Below are positions 29,561 through 37,750 of a DNA stretch of 44,535 nucleotides, in pieces. Position 1 is the first letter of the stretch. Each line of letters begins with the position of its first letter. The notes beneath the pieces were generated by a model. The model searched no databases and was not told the origin of the DNA. It worked only from the letters and a program-made list of their open reading frames with translations. Both the position numbers and the translations under genes were made by a program. Source of the DNA: Pseudooctadecabacter sp. (GTDB lineage: Bacteria > Pseudomonadota > Alphaproteobacteria > Rhodobacterales > Rhodobacteraceae); contig NZ_JAHDGE010000025.1 of NCBI RefSeq assembly GCF_020627745.1, positions 1-44,535 of the forward strand, written 5' to 3'.

Positions 29561-30208
29561 TCAGCTGTCCGAACGGCCCTCGGCGGGCAAATGCGGTCGG
29601 TCGCGAAACCAGAAACTGATGATCCGTTTGTTGCCCTCAAACACCGGACAACCCTGATGCATACTGAAGGGATGGACGTTCGTCGTGCCGGGTTTTGTGT
29701 TCTGCCAGAACAGCACACGACCTTTCTTTGGCTGGATTTCAACATCAAGCCGCGGAAATTCGGTTGTGCCGCCCGTAAAATCTTCGTTCAGATACAACAC
29801 AGCTGTAAATATACGCTGGCTCGGCGGACAGTTCGTTCCGGCATATTCCGGCATAACCCCCGACAAAGCTCCGTCAAAATGCAGTTTGAATTCTCCGCCA
29901 GCGTCGTAGGAGATCAGTTCGGGCGATTCACATTGTGCCGGTTTCAGATTCAGCAGTGCCGCGATTTGCTTTAAGACGCTATCAACCACAGGGATAGATC
30001 CGCCCGGGATCCTGTAACTCTGCGCGACCCGCTTTTCATCGACGACAGGGCCGTCCTCGCTCGTGATCAGTGCAGGCTGCGTTGTCACCTGCGCCAGCGC
30101 GGCCTCGATCTGGGCCAGATCATGGGGCGACACGAATTCGTCGATCCATCCCACGACCGGATTGATACTTAGAATGCACAGATCGTGACCTGCCGCCAAT
30201 CCTGTCAT
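29561..30208 (-). CDS. Prolyl-4-hydroxylase-like Fe(II)/2-oxoglutarate dioxygenase
   Basis: A 215-residue protein of the P4H-alpha fold. The iron facial triad is H110 and D112 in FKLHFDGALSG and H184 in FSMHQGCPVFEGNKR, and K194 is the expected 2-oxoglutarate ligand. YLNEDFTGGTTEFPRLD and PKKGRVLFWQN match the double-stranded beta-helix of bacterial prolyl hydroxylases. I use ATG 30208; TTG 30217 (three residues longer) is better spaced from GGGGGA. The gene faces the precursor genes and is transcribed towards them. The precursor tails contain proline, so peptidyl-proline hydroxylation is a natural hypothesis, not shown. No signal peptide. Confidence 0.85.
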   Translation of the reverse strand: MTGLAAGHDLCILSINPVVGWIDEFVSPHDLAQIEAALAQVTTQPALITSEDGPVVDEKRVAQSYRIPGGSIPVVDSVLKQIAALLNLKPAQCESPELISYDAGGEFKLHFDGALSGVMPEYAGTNCPPSQRIFTAVLYLNEDFTGGTTEFPRLDVEIQPKKGRVLFWQNTKPGTTNVHPFSMHQGCPVFEGNKRIISFWFRDRPHLPAEGRSDS

Positions 30209-30390
30209 CTTTTCCAAGTCCAGTCCCCCGCTCGCTGCACCAAGAATGCGGACATTGTCGCGATTTCACAACACTCCGTTTGGCAAGGACGACCCGGCCC
30301 CGCGCCTTGCCCGGAACCCGAACCTTCTCAGGCATCTTGGCCCAACCACCGCACCGGAGCGGGTGATCCGCACCGGCGCAAAATCCGTAT

Positions 30391-31317
30391 CTAGCCGCCT
30401 GCCGCCGCTGGCACGGCGGACGCGCCACCGTGTTCAATCGCCCAATTCGCATTGGTCTTGATGCCGCCCAGCGGGAAGAAATGCACCTGTTCGATATTGC
30501 TGTCAGGGTTGGCGGCCTTGTGCGCCGCCAGATCGGTCAACACCTCGGTGGGTTCGAATGGCAACAGCAGCTTGGTCACATCCTTGGCACGCCGCTGCAG
30601 CACACGAAGGGACGGGCCCACCCCGCAGGCGATGGCAAACTTGATCATCGTTTGCAGTTTCGCCGGACCTGCAATGCCAATGTGAATAGGCAGCGTGATA
30701 CCCGCAGCCTTCAAACTGTCGGCCCATTCGATGATCGGCCCTGCCTCAAAGGCGAATTGCGTAGCGAGGGCCATGTCGGCATCGGTGGTTTCGGAAAACC
30801 GCTGCTTCCAGCGCAAGGCATCATCCACATTCGCAGAGCCGCCATCGGGGTCGATGTCTTTGTTGCCTTCAGGATGACCGGCCACATGAAGCCGCTTGAA
30901 TGCCCCGAAGGCGCCGCTTTCCAGCAGCTGCATGGACGAGTCAAAATCGCCGTGGGGCTGGTTCACGCCACCGGCCAGAAGCAACGCCTGATCCACACCG
31001 GCCTCCCCCCGGTACATCGCAATCCAGTTGTCCAGCGTCGCGCGGTCCTTGATGATGCGCGCGGGAAAATGCGGCATTACCGGATAGCCGTCGTCCGCCA
31101 GCCGCTTGGCCGTGCGCACCATGTCCTCAATCGGGGTGCCCTCGATGTGGGCGATATAAACACGGGTGCCTTTGGGCAAAAGCGCTGTGAAATCTTCGAC
31201 TTTCTCGGCGGTGCGCGGCATGACTTCGATGGAATAGCCATCCAGAAACGCCTCAAGCTGCGGGTTGGTGCCAGCATCCGCCGGTGTTTGTGTCTTGCCG
31301 AAATTCAACAGCCCCAT
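30391..31317 (-). CDS. Methylenetetrahydrofolate reductase (MetF-like)
   Basis: A 308-residue flavoprotein of the MTHFR family. The TIM-barrel strands and conserved elements are visible: YSIEVMPRTAEKVEDF, LLLAGGVNQPHGDF (the LxxGG region), the RLHVAGHPEGNKDID stretch, and FAFEAGPIIEWADSL. The start at 31317 (MGLLNFGKTQ) has the perfect SD AAGGAGG; the frame is open further upstream without a start signal. Roseobacters carry a second MetF-like protein linked to methylamine or betaine demethylation, where it would oxidise methyl-THF; the neighbouring genes fit that role better than methionine synthesis. It follows the 'virulence factor' family gene by 32 bp. Confidence 0.88.
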   Translation of the reverse strand: MGLLNFGKTQTPADAGTNPQLEAFLDGYSIEVMPRTAEKVEDFTALLPKGTRVYIAHIEGTPIEDMVRTAKRLADDGYPVMPHFPARIIKDRATLDNWIAMYRGEAGVDQALLLAGGVNQPHGDFDSSMQLLESGAFGAFKRLHVAGHPEGNKDIDPDGGSANVDDALRWKQRFSETTDADMALATQFAFEAGPIIEWADSLKAAGITLPIHIGIAGPAKLQTMIKFAIACGVGPSLRVLQRRAKDVTKLLLPFEPTEVLTDLAAHKAANPDSNIEQVHFFPLGGIKTNANWAIEHGGASAVPAAAGG

Positions 31318-31349
31318 GACAGCCTCCTTCAATGTGGTGATTTTGCCGC

Positions 31350-31646
31350 TCACGCGCGGCCGTCGTTGTTGATCAGTGCCATAAGCCGGTCTTTGTCGTA
31401 ATCCGCCTCCAACTGGGCAGCGACAGCCTCCACCGCCTCCGCGTCCGTGCCGTCCACGACATAGGGCGGGGCCTTGCGCCATTCGGCAAGGTAATCGTCG
31501 GTTTCCGCCGCGCCGGACTTCATGGCAGCACGGTCAATGGCCTGTTCGAACCGTTCACTCAGCTGCTTTTTGACGCCCCGCCGCCCCTTGCCCACGATGA
31601 CCTGCGCAGGAATATCGCGCCAGTAGACGACTGTGACCTCTGCCAT
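31350..31646 (-). CDS. 'Virulence factor' family small protein (one-carbon operon partner)
   Basis: A 98-residue protein starting MAEVTVVYWRDIPAQVIVGK and rich in acidic residues at the C-terminus. It matches the small family labelled 'virulence factor' in databases (PF13769-like), which in roseobacters is nearly always next to a MetF-like gene and a methyl-THF methyltransferase; the label is historical and says nothing about pathogenicity. The start at 31646 fits better than the ATG at 31682. No function can be derived from the sequence; a role as a small subunit or chaperone of the MetF-like enzyme is only a guess. Confidence 0.75.
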   Translation of the reverse strand: MAEVTVVYWRDIPAQVIVGKGRRGVKKQLSERFEQAIDRAAMKSGAAETDDYLAEWRKAPPYVVDGTDAEAVEAVAAQLEADYDKDRLMALINNDGRA

Positions 31647-31862
31647 TTGATTCTCTGCCTCTTTCACTCGCGTTTCGCCCACCTAATCACGGGCACCGTG
31701 AATATACGTCCCATTTTCGACATGGACGATGCTTTTGGCGACCCCTCACCGCAAACAGGCCCCCCAAAAGCTGCAACACCATCATGAGGCTTATCACAAC
31801 GCTTGCGTGAACGCGCCACGGTGCTTACCTTGGGGGTAACTCGAAAATGGAGGGCGTGACCA

Positions 31863-32975
31863 ATGGCGCCCAAGCGTCCCGATGGTGCGGGCGCGTTCCC
31901 AAAGCCGGTAGAGCACCCCGTGCCGAAACCGCCCAGCACCGAGGCGCTTTATGCCGCCCTCGATCTGGGTACGAACAGTTGCCGCATGCTGATTGCCCAA
32001 CCCAAGGGCAGCCAGTTTCACGTGGTCGACAGCTTTTCCAAATCCGTCCAGCTTGGGCAGGGTCTGGAACAGACTGGTAAACTCAGCCGCGCCTCGATGG
32101 CGCGGACGATCAATGCCATGCGCGTGTGCCGTCAGAAATTGCAGCGTCACAAGGTGGAACGCATGCGTCTGGTGGCGACCGAAGCCTGCAGGCGCGCGCG
32201 CAACGCCGAACATTTTATTGCATCGGTCAAACGTGAAACCGGCCTGACCCTCGAGATTATCGAGCCCGAGGAAGAAGCGCGGCTGGCCGTGATTTCCTGT
32301 GCCCCCTTGGTCAGCACAAAGTCCGATCAGTTGCTGGTCGTGGACATCGGCGGCGGCTCGACCGAACTGGTGTGGATTGACCTGACAAAAGTGCCCCCGC
32401 GCGAACGCCCGCGCGCGATCATGCGGCTCCATTCCGGGTTCCGGCAGGACCCGGGCCCGTTTGCTGCTGCCAAAGTTGTGGACTGGATTTCTGTGCCGCT
32501 GGGGGTGGCTACCCTGCGCGACCAGTTCGCCGATGTGGAAGACGACAGTGCGCGATTTGCCCTGATGTCCTGGTTTTTTGAAGAGAACCTTGAAAAATTC
32601 GCCCCAAGCACGTCGGAGCAGGAACGCGAGGGGTTCCAGATCGTTGGCACCTCCGGCACGGTCACGACCGTGGCCGCCAGCCATTTGGGGCTGCGGCGTT
32701 ATGACCGCACGAAGGTAGACGGGCTGCGGATGACATCCGATCAGATCGACACCGTCATTCAGGGCTATCTGAAACTGGGTGAGGCCGGCCGCCGTGCCGA
32801 TCCGCGGATCGGCAAGGACCGCCAAGCGCTGATCATGTCGGGGGCTGCGATTTTGCAGACCTTGATGCGGCTTTGGCCGACGGATCGGTTGTCCGTTGCG
32901 GATCGGGGGTTGCGCGAAGGGCTGCTGTACCAGCAGATGTCGGCCGATGGCGTGTTGGAAGACGCGCCCTATTAG
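31863..32975 (+). CDS. ppx: Ppx/GppA family exopolyphosphatase
   Basis: A 370-residue ASKHA-fold phosphatase acting on polyphosphate or pppGpp. Phosphate loop 1 is YAALDLGTNSCRMLI and loop 2 is LLVVDIGGGSTELVW. The Glu of LEIIEPEEEARL is the catalytic candidate, and the adenosine-motif region IVGTSGTVTTVAASH follows. Length is that of the short alphaproteobacterial form without the C-terminal HD domain. The ATG at 31863 follows GGAGGG. The stop codon lies inside an inverted repeat and a triloop hairpin follows. Confidence 0.93.
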   Translation: MAPKRPDGAGAFPKPVEHPVPKPPSTEALYAALDLGTNSCRMLIAQPKGSQFHVVDSFSKSVQLGQGLEQTGKLSRASMARTINAMRVCRQKLQRHKVERMRLVATEACRRARNAEHFIASVKRETGLTLEIIEPEEEARLAVISCAPLVSTKSDQLLVVDIGGGSTELVWIDLTKVPPRERPRAIMRLHSGFRQDPGPFAAAKVVDWISVPLGVATLRDQFADVEDDSARFALMSWFFEENLEKFAPSTSEQEREGFQIVGTSGTVTTVAASHLGLRRYDRTKVDGLRMTSDQIDTVIQGYLKLGEAGRRADPRIGKDRQALIMSGAAILQTLMRLWPTDRLSVADRGLREGLLYQQMSADGVLEDAPY

Positions 32976-33018
32976 GGCGCTGCCAAAATTCGCCGAATTT
33001 TGGGGCCTCCGGCGGAGG
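32964..33018. repeat. Hairpin chain over the end of ppx (copy D)
   Basis: Three consecutive hairpins: GCGCCC/GGGCGC with loop TATTA covering the ppx stop (32964-32980), CCAAAATTC/GAATTTTGG with loop GCC (32983-33003), and CCTCC/GGAGG with loop GGC (33006-33018). The last is followed by TATTTGAGAACC, related in reverse to GGTTCTCAAATA near 5625. A bidirectional terminator between ppx and the aldolase gene is likely. Confidence 0.75.
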
Positions 33019-33037
33019 TATTTGAGAACCAGAGAAC

Positions 33038-33802
33038 CTAGGGCGCCTTACCCGCAAGGGTCCGAAGCGCGCCAGACAGGATCATCGCATCCCCGCCCAG
33101 CCCCAAGAACCGCACACCCTTTTCGGCCTGTACCGCAAAATCACTCTCATCAAACGAGATTGTCCCGATGATTTTGCCTGCCGCCTGTGTGCGGGCATAA
33201 ACGTGATCTATGGCGGCGCGGACCTCGGGTGCGTCGGGCTGCCCGACAAAGCCCATATCCGCGCTGAGATCAGCGGGGCCTACGAAGATCCCATCAACGC
33301 CTGGGGTCGCGGCGATTGCGTCAATATTGGCAACGGCCTCGGCACTTTCGACCTGCACAAACAGACAGATCTGGTCGTTGGCGCTGCTCACGTAGTCCAC
33401 GATTTCGCCGTAGCGCGAGGCACGCGCGAGGGCCGCCCCCATCCCGCGCGTGCCCTGCCCCGGATAGCGCACGGCGGCGGCCACCTGGGCGGCCTGTTCG
33501 CCGGTGTTCACCATGGGCACGACCACCGTCTGCACACCCAGATCAAGCACCTGTTTGAGCATCCAGTCTTCACCCATAGGCACGCGCACCACGGGCTGGG
33601 CGGGGGTTCCGGCCAAGGCCTGAAGTTGGGCCGCGATGGTCTGAAGCGTGTTGGGCCCGTGCTCCCCATCAATCAAACACCAGTCCATTCCCGACCGACC
33701 GGCAATTTCGGCCACCGTTGCCGAGGCCAGCGTCAGCCACAGACCTGACTGCATCTCCCCCCGCAGAAGCTTGTCTTTCAGCACATTGATCGGGGCGGGC
33801 AT
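33038..33802 (-). CDS. HpcH/HpaI family class II aldolase
   Basis: A 254-residue metal-dependent aldolase of the HpcH/HpaI family, which cleaves 4-hydroxy-2-oxo acids to pyruvate or glyoxylate and an aldehyde. Signatures: MDWCLIDGEHGPNTLQT (base and metal region), QPVVRVPMGEDWMLKQVLDL, MVNTGEQAAQ, the metal ligands in CLFVQVESAEA, and GIFVGPADLSADMG. The exact substrate is not evident. It is 12 bp after lpxB on the same strand and may be read from the envelope operon. Confidence 0.9.
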   Translation of the reverse strand: MPAPINVLKDKLLRGEMQSGLWLTLASATVAEIAGRSGMDWCLIDGEHGPNTLQTIAAQLQALAGTPAQPVVRVPMGEDWMLKQVLDLGVQTVVVPMVNTGEQAAQVAAAVRYPGQGTRGMGAALARASRYGEIVDYVSSANDQICLFVQVESAEAVANIDAIAATPGVDGIFVGPADLSADMGFVGQPDAPEVRAAIDHVYARTQAAGKIIGTISFDESDFAVQAEKGVRFLGLGGDAMILSGALRTLAGKAP

Positions 33803-33814
33803 GGGCGGTTCCTT

Positions 33815-34936
33815 TCAGGGCAGTCGCGCCAGAACGGCACGGGCGGCGCGCAGGCCGGGCGCATCACCGCCCTGCCCCAGCCGCGTCATTGTCAGATCAA
33901 GCGCGGACAGCTGTGCCTGCGGGGCGGCAGCGACATCGCGAAGGGCCTGAGCAATCAGGGGCGGCTGGCAATCCTTGCCGATGAATTCCGGCACGATCCG
34001 TGTTTCGCTGACCAGATTGACCAGCGTCACGGTGTCCGTCAACAACATCCGGCTGATGATCTGTCGGCTGATCCAGTTCATGTCGTAGGCGATGACCATG
34101 GGTGTGCGTGCGGCGGCCAGTTCCAGCGATACGGTGCCCGACGCCGCCAAGGCCAGATCAGCCCGCGCCATGGCCACAAGGCGCTGGCGCGCGGCGGCTT
34201 TGGCGTCCTCTTCCAGACCGATCAACACAGGGTCCAAAGGCGCGAACACCTCCCGTACGCGGGGGGCCAGATGGGGCAGCGTCGGGATGACGATCTGATG
34301 TGGCAGTTGTGCGGTTTGGACGGCTTTGACAAACGTGTCGGACAGGCGTTCAACCTCGGACCGGCGCGACCCCGGCAAGACGACCATCACCGGACCGTCC
34401 AACCCGAGGGCGTCCTTTTCGGACCGTGACACCGGCGGCTCGGTGGCAACGGGATGGCCGACAAAATCGCAGGCCATGCCTGCGGCCTCCATCAGCGGCG
34501 GCTCGAACGGAAAAAGCGCCAGCACGTGGTCGATCACCTGCGCCATCTTGGCCGCCCGCCCCGCGCGCCACGCCCAGACGGTTGGTGCCACATAATGGAC
34601 CGTGCGGATATTGGACCCTGCCTTGACGAGCCGCGCCACACGCAGGCAGAAATCGGGGCTGTCGATGGTGATGAGAACCTCGGGCTGTGCCGCGATCACC
34701 GCCTCAGCTGTCTGGCGGATGCGGCGTTTAAGGTGGCGGTACTTGGGCAGGATTTCCGCGATCCCCATCAGCGACAGTTCTTCCATCGCAAAGAGGCTGT
34801 CCAACCCCTGCCCCTGCATCAAGGGCCCGCCGATGCCATCAAACGTGACTGAGGGGGCTTCATGGCGCAGCCCCTCCATCAAGGCGGCCCCCAGTCTGTC
34901 GCCCGAAGGCTCGCCGGCGATGACAAAGACCTTCAC
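33815..34936 (-). CDS. lpxB: Lipid-A-disaccharide synthase LpxB
   Basis: A 373-residue GT-B glycosyltransferase joining UDP-diacylglucosamine and lipid X. The N-terminus MKVFVIAGEPSGDRLGAALM contains the GEPSGD signature; YVAPTVWAWRAGRAAKMAQ and VMVVLPGSRRSEVERL follow, and ASGTVSLELAAARTPMVIAY is the UDP-binding region. The start is GTG at 34936, overlapping the lpxI stop (GTGA); a GTG at 34948 is possible. Peripheral inner-membrane enzyme, third gene in the lipid A segment. Confidence 0.94.
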   Translation of the reverse strand: MKVFVIAGEPSGDRLGAALMEGLRHEAPSVTFDGIGGPLMQGQGLDSLFAMEELSLMGIAEILPKYRHLKRRIRQTAEAVIAAQPEVLITIDSPDFCLRVARLVKAGSNIRTVHYVAPTVWAWRAGRAAKMAQVIDHVLALFPFEPPLMEAAGMACDFVGHPVATEPPVSRSEKDALGLDGPVMVVLPGSRRSEVERLSDTFVKAVQTAQLPHQIVIPTLPHLAPRVREVFAPLDPVLIGLEEDAKAAARQRLVAMARADLALAASGTVSLELAAARTPMVIAYDMNWISRQIISRMLLTDTVTLVNLVSETRIVPEFIGKDCQPPLIAQALRDVAAAPQAQLSALDLTMTRLGQGGDAPGLRAARAVLARLP

Positions 34937-35847
34937 GGGGTCACCCACAGGTACAGGCCGTGCCGGTCAAGAATATCGACCACCCGCGCCTGATCAAGGA
35001 TCATGACCCCGCCTTCCTGCACCACAAGTCCCGCCAGACCCGCGCGGACCGCCCGTTCCGATGTGGAGGGCCCGATGGTCGGCATATCCGCCAACAGCGA
35101 CTGGCCCGGTTTGGGGCCTTTGAACAAAAAGCCTCCGACAGCCGGGCTGTGCGGGTCATCGTGGTCCCGCCCCGACAACCAGTCCGCAGCCCCCGCGACC
35201 AGTCCGGCGGCCCCGTCCAGCACCGCCGAAAACGGGTCCGTGGCAGTGGTGTCTCGTGCAGGATCGGGGCAGAAATCCGACAGCAGCGCGTCGGTTCCGC
35301 GTGCGTCTTCGCGCGCAATGATCTGCCCATTGTTGACGATCATCGCCTGTCCGAGATCGGCCTGTCCCATTTCCGCCAGCGTTGTGGTCGCAATCGCAAG
35401 GTCCACTGTCAGATCCGGCGGCATGACTTTGGTCAATACCCCTGCGGACGGCATCAATGCGGGGGCAATCTGATGCGCCCCGACGACCGTGAAACCGCGC
35501 GCCTCGAACAGCGAAATGATGGCGCGCAAGGTCCCGTCGTCGCCCTTGGCCATCGCCTCTGTCAGTTGCGGCACAAGGGGGGCCGTGGCCGCATCAATGG
35601 CCGTTGGGTCAACGGTCGGCCTGCGGACCGCGCCGACCATGCAGACCTCGGACACATTCAGCGCCGTCAACCTGTCCAGCAATGTCCCGAGGGTTTCCAG
35701 CCGGAAGGGGACGCGCAGAAGATCGCCCTCAACCTCGCTCGGGTAGCCCATCATCTCGCAAATCACGGGGACGCGCCCCTGATCAATCAAGGCGCGGGCC
35801 ACAACGGGCGGTACCCCGCCTGTGCCTGCGATCAGGGCGATCGTCAT
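34933..35847 (-). CDS. lpxI: UDP-2,3-diacylglucosamine diphosphatase LpxI
   Basis: A 304-residue DUF1009 protein, the alphaproteobacterial replacement for LpxH, making lipid X. MTIALIAGTGGVPPVVARAL begins it; NVSEVCMVGAVRRP, AMIVNNGQIIAREDARGTDA and FKGPKPGQSLLADMPTIGP are family signatures. It is longer than the common 270-280 residues because of about 30 extra residues near 205-235 (FCPDPARDTTATDPF and a Gly/Ala helix) before the C-terminal catalytic part. Overlaps lpxA and lpxB by 4 bp each. Confidence 0.93.
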   Translation of the reverse strand: MTIALIAGTGGVPPVVARALIDQGRVPVICEMMGYPSEVEGDLLRVPFRLETLGTLLDRLTALNVSEVCMVGAVRRPTVDPTAIDAATAPLVPQLTEAMAKGDDGTLRAIISLFEARGFTVVGAHQIAPALMPSAGVLTKVMPPDLTVDLAIATTTLAEMGQADLGQAMIVNNGQIIAREDARGTDALLSDFCPDPARDTTATDPFSAVLDGAAGLVAGAADWLSGRDHDDPHSPAVGGFLFKGPKPGQSLLADMPTIGPSTSERAVRAGLAGLVVQEGGVMILDQARVVDILDRHGLYLWVTP

Positions 35848-36623
35848 CGCGGCGTCAGGAACTGTCGGTCGCTGTCGCCAAGGATAAACTCGACCATTTG
35901 GCTGACGTACGCGCTGTCGGTCTCCTCCCCCAACCGGCGGGCGCGTTCCATGAACGACCCCTCCCCGTCTTTGAGGGTCTGGAACGCAACCCGCAGCGCG
36001 GTGATATCGGCCCGCGCCACACCGCGCCGTTTCAGACCCACAAGGTTCAGACCATCCAGTTCGCCCCGCGGTCCCTGCACCAAGCCATAGGGCACAACAT
36101 CATTTGTCACCATGGACAGCGCACCGATGATGGCCCCGCGCCCGATGCGGACAAACTGGTGAATGCCGCAGAGGCCGCCGATGATGACGTCATCTTCGAT
36201 GATGCAATGGCCTGCGACGGCGGATTGATTGACGATGATCACCCCGTTGCCGACCTGCGCGTCATGGGCCACGTGGCAGCCGGCCAGAAAGAATCCGTCG
36301 TCGCCCACGCGGGTCACGCCGCCACCGCCTTCGGTGCCGGTGTTCATGGTCACGTGTTCGCGGATGCGGTTGCGCGCACCGATTTCAAGGCGCGCGGCCT
36401 CACCTTTGAATTTCACGTCTTGGGGCACTTCGCCCAATACGCAGAAAGGATAGACAACCGTCCCTTCACCCACCGATGTGTGGCCTGTCACGACCACGTG
36501 GGATTTCAGCTCCACCCCGTCGCCCAAGGTCACTTGCGACCCGACCACACAAAACGGGCCCACGGTGACATCCGCCCCCAAAGTGGCGCCGTCTTCGATG
36601 ATGGCGGAGGGGTGAATTGCCAT
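35844..36623 (-). CDS. lpxA: UDP-N-acetylglucosamine O-acyltransferase LpxA
   Basis: A 259-residue left-handed beta-helix acyltransferase, first committed step of lipid A. Hexapeptide repeats run through residues 1-190 (MAIHPSAIIEDGATLGADVT). The catalytic His is in FFLAGCHVAHDAQVGN. The C-terminal helical part (ADITALRVAFQTLKDGEGSF) matches LpxA rather than LpxD. Starts 3 bp after fabZ, overlaps lpxI by ATGA. Confidence 0.95.
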   Translation of the reverse strand: MAIHPSAIIEDGATLGADVTVGPFCVVGSQVTLGDGVELKSHVVVTGHTSVGEGTVVYPFCVLGEVPQDVKFKGEAARLEIGARNRIREHVTMNTGTEGGGGVTRVGDDGFFLAGCHVAHDAQVGNGVIIVNQSAVAGHCIIEDDVIIGGLCGIHQFVRIGRGAIIGALSMVTNDVVPYGLVQGPRGELDGLNLVGLKRRGVARADITALRVAFQTLKDGEGSFMERARRLGEETDSAYVSQMVEFILGDSDRQFLTPR

Positions 36624-36626
36624 GGT

Positions 36627-37088
36627 CTAGCCCTGTAAATCCATCATGGCAGTGAATTCACCCTCGGCGGCCATGTCGCCTTCGACGGTGGCGACGCCCT
36701 TGAACTTCCAGACCTTACCGCCCGGTTTGCCGCGCACTGTCTCGACCTTCATTTCCAGAACGTCACCGGGCACGACCTTGCGGCGGAATTTGCAGCCGTC
36801 CAGCCCCATGAAATAAATGAGCATGTTCTTGTCCATCAGCCCCATGGTGGCTCCGACCATGACAGCGGCCGTCTGGGCCATGGCCTCGATGATCGTCACG
36901 CCGGGCATGATCGGCGTGCCCGGAAAATGGCCCTGAAAATGCGGCTCGTTCATGGTGACGTTCTTGATCCCCGTGGCAGAGGTCGTGCCGTCAATGTTGA
37001 TTACCTTGTCCACCAGCAGGAACGGATAGCGGTGCGGAATGATCCGCTGGATCAACTGGATATCGGCGGTGGTGATGACGTCAGACAT
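36627..37088 (-). CDS. fabZ: 3-hydroxyacyl-ACP dehydratase FabZ
   Basis: A 153-residue hot-dog-fold enzyme dehydrating 3-hydroxyacyl-[16 protein letters not shown] is followed by the catalytic segment [20 protein letters not shown], with His and Glu of the active dyad. It competes with LpxA for 3-hydroxyacyl-ACP, hence the conserved linkage. The SD GGAG lies 7 nt before the ATG. An 89-bp gap separates it from skp. Confidence 0.96.
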   Translation of the reverse strand: MSDVITTADIQLIQRIIPHRYPFLLVDKVINIDGTTSATGIKNVTMNEPHFQGHFPGTPIMPGVTIIEAMAQTAAVMVGATMGLMDKNMLIYFMGLDGCKFRRKVVPGDVLEMKVETVRGKPGGKVWKFKGVATVEGDMAAEGEFTAMMDLQG

Positions 37089-37177
37089 AGAAGGCTCCGT
37101 TCGGGTGGACCGCCCGCTGGGGCGTCCCTGTGATGTTGCTGTGAGGGCCTAGCAAGCCCGCGATGGTGGGGCAAGCC

Positions 37178-37750
37178 TTAGGGATCACTTGTGTCCCCCG
37201 TCGTCCCATCGCCTACGGTGGCGTTGATCCGCGCTATTGCGGCGTCGGTGATATCGGTGTCGGGCAACCACAACAGTGCAGAGCGCCGTTCCATCAGTAC
37301 GGTCGCGCCGTTTTCGATCAGAAGGGCCTCTAATACGGGGCGGCTGGCCTCAAGAAACTGGGTACGGCCTTGTGCCAATTCCTCTTCTAGGGCCTCTACC
37401 TTGGCGTCTTGGGCGCGCCGGATGCCGCGCGCCTTTTCGTCAAACGCCTCGGCCTCCTGACGAAAGATGTTGATGTCCATGGTAGGCCGCTGTGCTGCGA
37501 GTTCGAGTTCTTCTGCACGCAGGGCTTCGGCAAGGCGGCGCTGTTCGGCGGCCAGATCCTCACTCGCGGTCCGGTAATCCTGCACCACCCGTTGGCCAAA
37601 CAGGGATCCGTTAAACAGCCGGTCAAAATCCACAACAAGGATCGACGATTGTATCTCGACCGATGTGCCCGCAGGCGGGGTAACCTCTTGCGCGACGGCG
37701 GGACCGGCCAACAGGCCGATCCCCAGTGCCAATGCCCGCAAAAGACGCAT
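37178..37750 (-). CDS. skp: Skp/OmpH-family periplasmic chaperone
   Basis: A 190-residue protein with a signal peptide (MRLLRALALGIGLLAGPAVA, cleavage before QE). A short beta segment (SSILVVDFDRLFNGSLFG) precedes a long charged helical region (ASEDLAAEQRRLAEALRAEE), the tentacle coiled coil of Skp, and a C-terminal strand region (NGATVLMERRSALLWL). It holds unfolded outer-membrane proteins for BamA. Its ATG shares one base with the bamA stop (TGATG). Confidence 0.9.
   Translation of the reverse strand: MRLLRALALGIGLLAGPAVAQEVTPPAGTSVEIQSSILVVDFDRLFNGSLFGQRVVQDYRTASEDLAAEQRRLAEALRAEELELAAQRPTMDINIFRQEAEAFDEKARGIRRAQDAKVEALEEELAQGRTQFLEASRPVLEALLIENGATVLMERRSALLWLPDTDITDAAIARINATVGDGTTGDTSDP

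Noticed and set aside
31647..31862. Possible SAM or B12 riboswitch before the one-carbon genes
   Set aside because: I could not find the conserved cores of these riboswitches by eye; the region is short and fits a plain divergent promoter.
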